Source: Leclercia sp. S52 (GTDB lineage Bacteria; Pseudomonadota; Gammaproteobacteria; Enterobacterales; Enterobacteriaceae). From it: DNA of 64,000 nt. How positions within the stretch are numbered: the first letter of the stretch is position 1; the number at the start of each line of letters is the position of its first letter. A program made the translations under genes and the position numbers. Shown here one piece after another: positions 60,928 through 64,000 of this stretch. Location: NCBI RefSeq assembly GCF_039727615.1, contig NZ_CP152474.1:310001-374000 (forward strand), in the 5' to 3' direction. The notes below the pieces were generated by a model. The model was not told the origin of the DNA, did not search any database, and was given only the letters and a program-made list of their open reading frames with translations.

Positions 60928-60975
60928 CAGAAGAAAAGCAGCTACATGTAGCTGCTTATAGATATAGAAATGCTA

Positions 60976-61227
60976 TTATTTCCGCTCCTTATTGGCTTGG
61001 GAAAGAACAGAAGCAGCAAGAGTCTTTGTTTGGTCATTGTATTTAGAGCTATTTAAAACTTTTGAGGCTGTAGTCTCCATTTTTCCACCTGTTTGGTTTG
61101 AAGTCCCAGATTGGGATAAGGCAGATCCGGCTAAACTCTTCTGAATTGCTGAAGCATTAGGATCTTTCAGCACTTGAGCTGCTTGTGATGCAATTTTTGA
61201 AGAGGTTTTCTTTGTATTATTTGGCAT
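60976..61227 (-). CDS. Small Ala/Ser/Lys-rich two-repeat protein (island)
   Basis: The 83-residue protein has an internal repeat: TSSKIASQAAQVLKDPNA with KSLAGSALSQS and, later, TTASKVLNSSKYND with KTLAASVLSQA. It is basic, predicted helical with Gly-Ser-Thr linker (SQSGTSNQTGGKMETT) and lacks a signal peptide. Small proteins with this type of repeat are annotated as hypothetical in enteric islands and plasmids, to my memory. Function is unknown. Two palindromes lie upstream (61340-61394). Confidence 0.65.
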   Translation of the reverse strand: MPNNTKKTSSKIASQAAQVLKDPNASAIQKSLAGSALSQSGTSNQTGGKMETTASKVLNSSKYNDQTKTLAASVLSQANKERK

Positions 61228-61651
61228 GTGTATTAGTACCTATGTAGAGTTACACTTTTGAACAAGTAGTATCGTTTTTTATAAAATATACTTTATGTTA
61301 TCTGCACTACATTCATATACAGCCATGTAATCAACTAAAATTATTTGATATATATCAAATAATGTTCATATTATATTTTAGTTAGAATATGAACATTGCT
61401 AACGTTAGCGGCCACCGTTCCGTGAAACATCTAAAACCAAAACATTAATTAAACCCGGAGCTCAGCCGGTAAGTACTGCTTCAATGCTAATTTTAAGTTC
61501 TTGAGCGGTTATGATTCCGTGGGTTTTCGGCCAGCAACGATTTCGCTTTCTCCAAACCATATGACAATAAAGATACCCCGCTGCTCGGTATCAGGATGAA
61601 TGGAATAATGGTCAAGAGTTGGGCTGGAGCGGCAGAGTATAACTCTCTGTG
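61228..61651. other. Gene-free AT-rich region of the island
   Basis: No coding frame is supported. It contains the palindromes at 61340-61394 and further on fragments with mixed composition that look decayed. Confidence 0.45.
61340..61394. promoter_or_regulatory. Two adjacent perfect palindromes
   Basis: ATTATTTGATATATATCAAATAAT (perfect in 24 bases, no spacer) at 61340-61363 is directly followed by GTTCATATT-N13-AATATGAAC (perfect nine-base arms) at 61364-61394. They lie 113 bases upstream of the 83-residue gene. They may be operators of a dimeric repressor or a transcriptional end. Confidence 0.45.
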
Positions 61652-61978
61652 TCATTGCTCTTTGACTTCCGTAATGAACAGTCGTCTTCTTCCGCCAATC
61701 AATTTAGATGTCGTGAAATCACGCCTGTTTTTCCCTTTCAACCGATACTCAGAATTTATAGTGATGCCCTCAGGTTGAAGTCTTAAATTCAGGTGTTTCG
61801 CAATAATCTCTGTAGACTTTACCTCATTAAGGCATTCATTTTTCTTATAGAAGCGATCTGCTGAGTTAAAATCTCCTCTGGCAGTCATTTTCTGAAAGTC
61901 ATTTAGTTCCTGAATGACTACCTGACGCAGACCCAATGTCAGCCAGGACCAGATGATGGAAATAGTATTTATTAGCAA
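61652..61978 (-). pseudogene. Fragment of a PD-(D/E)XK nuclease-like domain
   Basis: The 108-residue frame lacks a convincing start (TTG) and seems truncated at both ends. Its end, RRDFTTSKLIGGRRRLFITE followed by VKEQ, has the D-x14-E-x-K arrangement of PD-(D/E)XK nucleases and resembles, from memory, the C-terminal region of very large ATP-binding proteins in defence islands. I regard it as the decayed remnant of such a gene. Evidence is weak: motif and context only. Confidence 0.35.
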
Positions 61979-62105
61979 AGTGAAGTCTGACAGTACAACC
62001 CCATAGCGGCCAGAGAGGGGTTGGTAACAGTTTGAAAAGAAATGCTCAGGCTGGAAGCCATAAACAGGGCTGTGACAGAAGCGACCAGAAATCTACCGGA
62101 ACCCC

Positions 62106-62163
62106 AAAAGCAAAAAAACCCGCCATAGGCGGGTTCTTCTAAATAGTGGTGCCCGGACCCGGA
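62106..62163. repeat. Copy B of the tRNA-Phe 3' end plus terminator
   Basis: The stretch repeats the tRNA-Phe 3' end and terminator: AAAAGCAAAAAAACCCGCC, then GGCGGGTTCTTCTAAATAGT and GGTGCCCGGACCCGGA, against GGTGCCCGGACTCGGA in the real gene. It is a direct repeat 163 bases from the start of copy C (62269). On the minus strand it encodes a complete intrinsic terminator. Confidence 0.75.
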
Positions 62164-62165
62164 CT

Positions 62166-62250
62166 AACGCCGAAGGCGTTGAACAGCGCGCTTGACGCGC
62201 TGGCCCCGAAGGGGTGAGCTGCTTGCAGCGAATAATCGAACGGTGTTCGA
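62166..62250. other. Chain of five perfect short hairpins
   Basis: Five inverted repeats follow one another within 85 bases: AACGCC-GAA-GGCGTT (62166-62180), CAGCGCG-CTTGA-CGCGCTG (62184-62202), CCCC-GAA-GGGG (62204-62214), GCTGC-TT-GCAGC (62218-62229), TCGAAC-GGT-GTTCGA (62236-62250). They lie between copy B and copy C of the tRNA-Phe end. Function is unknown; see findings. Confidence 0.7.
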
Positions 62251-62273
62251 TGAAGAGTCCGCTTCTCGAAAAG

Positions 62274-62298
62274 CAAAAACCCGCCTTTTGGGCGGGTT
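62274..62298 (-). terminator. Terminator of tRNA-Phe
   Basis: On the minus strand AACCCGCC-CAAAA-GGCGGGTT is followed by a T tract, 12 bases downstream of the tRNA CCA end. Confidence 0.88.
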
Positions 62299-62309
62299 CT
62301 TTAGAATAG

Positions 62310-62385
62310 TGGTGCCCGGACTCGGAATCGAACCAAGGACACGGGGATTTTCAATCCCCTGCTCTACCGACTGAGCTATCCGGGC
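62310..62385 (-). tRNA. tRNA-Phe (GAA anticodon)
   Basis: The minus strand gives a complete 76-base tRNA: acceptor GCCCGGA / TCCGGGC, D arm TAGCTCAGTCGGTAGAGCA, anticodon stem GGGGA-TTGAAAA-TCCCC with GAA, and T arm GGTTCGATTCC, with encoded CCA. It is identical in layout to enteric pheU/pheV, common integration sites for islands. The 3' end sequence is repeated downstream at 62106 and 59330. Confidence 0.97.
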
Positions 62386-62558
62386 AACGGGGCGCATTAA
62401 ACCGCAATCACGTACGGTCGTCAACCTTATTTCGGGAAAAGCTGTTCAACTGCTTAAGATTGCGGCAATCTGTCGGTTTGCGCGTCGATTTTGCACAAAT
62501 CTTCCAGACAGGAAGATAAGCTCAGGCAATGCTGACAGCGAAAAAGGGGGGCGCGACA

Positions 62559-63402
62559 GTGAACGACTGGCTTGAGCTGCGACAGCATGCGGATACAGGA
62601 ATTGAAACCATCAAGGCGCACTTTGAAGGGCACGCCTACGATCCGCATTGGCACGACAGCTATCTGGTGGGGATCACCCTCAGCGGCACCCAGCAGTTCC
62701 ATTGCCGCCGTGAGCGCCACCGTAGCCATCCGGGGGGATGCGTTCCTGCTTGAGCCGGGCGAGATCCACGACGGCGATGCGCCCGTTGCCGGCGGCTTCA
62801 CCTATCTGACGTTCTACCTCGACGAGCGCTGGCTCACTGACACCCTGCATGGCCTGTATGACTCGACGCCCGGCAGCTACTCCCTGCATTTTAAGCAAAC
62901 CCTGACCCGCGAGCCGCAGCTGGTGCGCACCATTGGCGACACCTTTGCGACCCTGCACAATGACGAGATGAAGATCGTCCAGCAAAGCACGATGGATAAT
63001 CTGCTGGCACAGCTCACCTCCCATTGCCACTGGCGCAAAAAATTACCCTCACAATTGCAGAGCGCGGCGGTGGCGCACCGGGCCCGGGACTATCTTTACG
63101 CCCATCTGGGCGACAACATCGGCCTCTCCGACCTGGCCCGGGAGACCGGTACCGATCGCTTCACGCTCACCCGCTGCTTCAAGCGCGAGTTCCACCTGGC
63201 ACCACATGCCTGGCTTATTCAGCTGCGGCTGGCCAAAGCGCGGCAGTTTCTGGCGCGCGGGGATCAGCCCGTCGACGTGGCGGCGGCGCTGGGGTTTGCC
63301 GATCAAAGCCATTTAGGGCGCTGGTTCCAGCGGGCCTACCGGATCACCCCAGCCCACTACCGTCGGTTGTGCACAAACCTTCCAGACGTTTCCAGAAAAT
63401 AG
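62559..63402 (+). pseudogene. AraC-family regulator with cupin sensor, frameshifted
   Basis: The N-terminal half is an AraC-type cupin ligand domain (HWHDSYLVGITLSGTQQFHC, metal-like His), and the C-terminal part has the two helix-turn-helix units (GLSDLARETGTDRFTLTRCF and ADQSHLGRWFQRAYRITPAH). The frame breaks at the G6 run 62732-62737; with five G it reads RSHPGDAFLLEPGEIHDGDA, typical for the family. I chose the GTG start at 62559 behind AAGGGGGG; an ATG at 62529 is possible. The repaired product has 280 residues. It probably activates the adjacent exporter gene at 63439. Confidence 0.85.
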
Positions 63403-63438
63403 CGGCAATGTCAGGGCTCTGATAAAAAGGAGCTACCT

Positions 63439-64000
63439 GTGAACCTGATGCCGTTTCTGTTATTTGCCTTTGTCGCCTCGATAACGCCGGGGCCCACCAA
63501 TATTCTTGTTCTGACCAACAGCCAGCACTATGGCGTGAAGGCTACTCTGCCTGCGCTGGTGAGTGCCTGTGCGGCGGCCAGCGCCATTGTGCTGATTTCG
63601 GGTGCCGGGGCGGGGGAGTTGCTGCGCCAGTATCCGCTGGTGCGTCAGGTGATGAGCTGGGCCGGGGTACTGTGGTTAAGCTGGATGAGCTGGCAGCTGT
63701 TTTGCGCGCCCGCGGCAAACCTCTCCCGCCATACGCATACCCGCTTTACCGCACGCGCGGCGGCGTTACTGCAGGTGATCAATCCTAAAACCTGGATGAT
63801 GGCGCTGGCGGTCGTCAGCCTGTTTTCCCCGGCGGGAGAGCATGCGTTACGTGATATCGCGCTGATGGCGCTGTGGTTTTTGCTGATCTCCATTGCCTGC
63901 CTGCTGTGCTGGGCATGGCTGGGACAGGCGGTAAACAGGCTGTTTCGGACCACTACGGCGATGGTGCGTTTTCAGCGCCTGATGGCGCTGTGTCTCTTCA
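63439..64000 (+). CDS. LysE/RhtB-family amino acid exporter (partial, right edge)
   Basis: The visible 187 residues start with MNLMPFLLFAFVASITPGPT and NILVLTNS, the family signature SxTPGPTN for LysE/RhtB exporters. Five hydrophobic segments follow, with QVINPKTWMMALAVV (near residue 115) as the second conserved motif. The start is GTG behind AAGGAG. The product exports an amino acid or derivative. It lies 36 bases downstream of the AraC-like gene on the same strand and is cut by the window end. Confidence 0.9.
   Translation, partial: MNLMPFLLFAFVASITPGPTNILVLTNSQHYGVKATLPALVSACAAASAIVLISGAGAGELLRQYPLVRQVMSWAGVLWLSWMSWQLFCAPAANLSRHTHTRFTARAAALLQVINPKTWMMALAVVSLFSPAGEHALRDIALMALWFLLISIACLLCWAWLGQAVNRLFRTTTAMVRFQRLMALCLF

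Noticed and set aside
62164..62424. Protein-coding frame over the tRNA-Phe and the hairpin chain on the minus strand
   Set aside because: It reads through the tRNA and terminator and is an accidental open frame.

Overview
The window is chromosomal DNA from an enteric gammaproteobacterium, most likely of the Enterobacter / Lelliottia / Leclercia group. The evidence is a set of E. coli-like loci (acs-yjcH-actP, gltP, yjcO, fdhF with a selenocysteine codon, the whole phn cluster, yjdN, yjdM, crfC-yjcZ, kdgT, proP), GC-rich coding sequence, REP and ERIC repeats, and a tRNA-Phe. Species cannot be decided from the sequence alone.

Layout. 1-4065: an unknown sugar locus (solute-binding protein, Gfo/Idh/MocA oxidoreductase, divergent unknown protein). 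4277-10804: acetate uptake and activation (actP, yjcH, acs), glutamate/aspartate uptake (gltP), yjcO. 10922-11175: a hok/mok/sok type I toxin-antitoxin locus. 11398-13545: selenoprotein FdhF. 13811-23397: a minus-strand ketose locus (PfkB kinase, class II aldolase, lyxose-isomerase-like cupin, Rbs-type ABC transporter) with a response regulator gene at one end and a hybrid histidine kinase gene at the other, both on the plus strand. 24208-36524: yjdP, the complete phnCDEFGHIJKLMNOP phosphonate cluster with a probable Pho box, then yjdN and yjdM. 37118-43552: crfC-yjcZ, kdgT, proP. 43870-59320: an exopolysaccharide cluster. 59330-62385: a small AT-rich island downstream of tRNA-Phe, holding a TacAT module, small orphan genes and decayed sequence. 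62559-64000: an AraC regulator and a LysE exporter.

The most interesting block is the exopolysaccharide cluster. It follows the Vibrio vpsL-M-N-O order: sugar-phosphate transferase, outer-membrane beta-barrel, short Wza-type lipoprotein, Wzc-like co-polymerase. These are followed by flippase, polymerase, three glycosyltransferases, a small membrane protein and galE, then a propeller-like protein and a secreted DUF4832-like protein. It therefore looks like a Wzx/Wzy pathway that exports through a separate porin rather than a full-length Wza. Its Wzc-like protein has arginine in place of the Walker A lysine and no C-terminal tyrosine cluster.

A warning for every reader: nine genes are interrupted by twelve single-base insertions, all within mononucleotide runs of 6 or 7 and eleven of them in G/C runs. 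Removing one base restores full-length, family-typical proteins each time (for example GalE at 338 residues and YjcZ at 292). This looks more like base-calling error than true gene loss, so these genes are annotated as frameshifted with the repaired product described.
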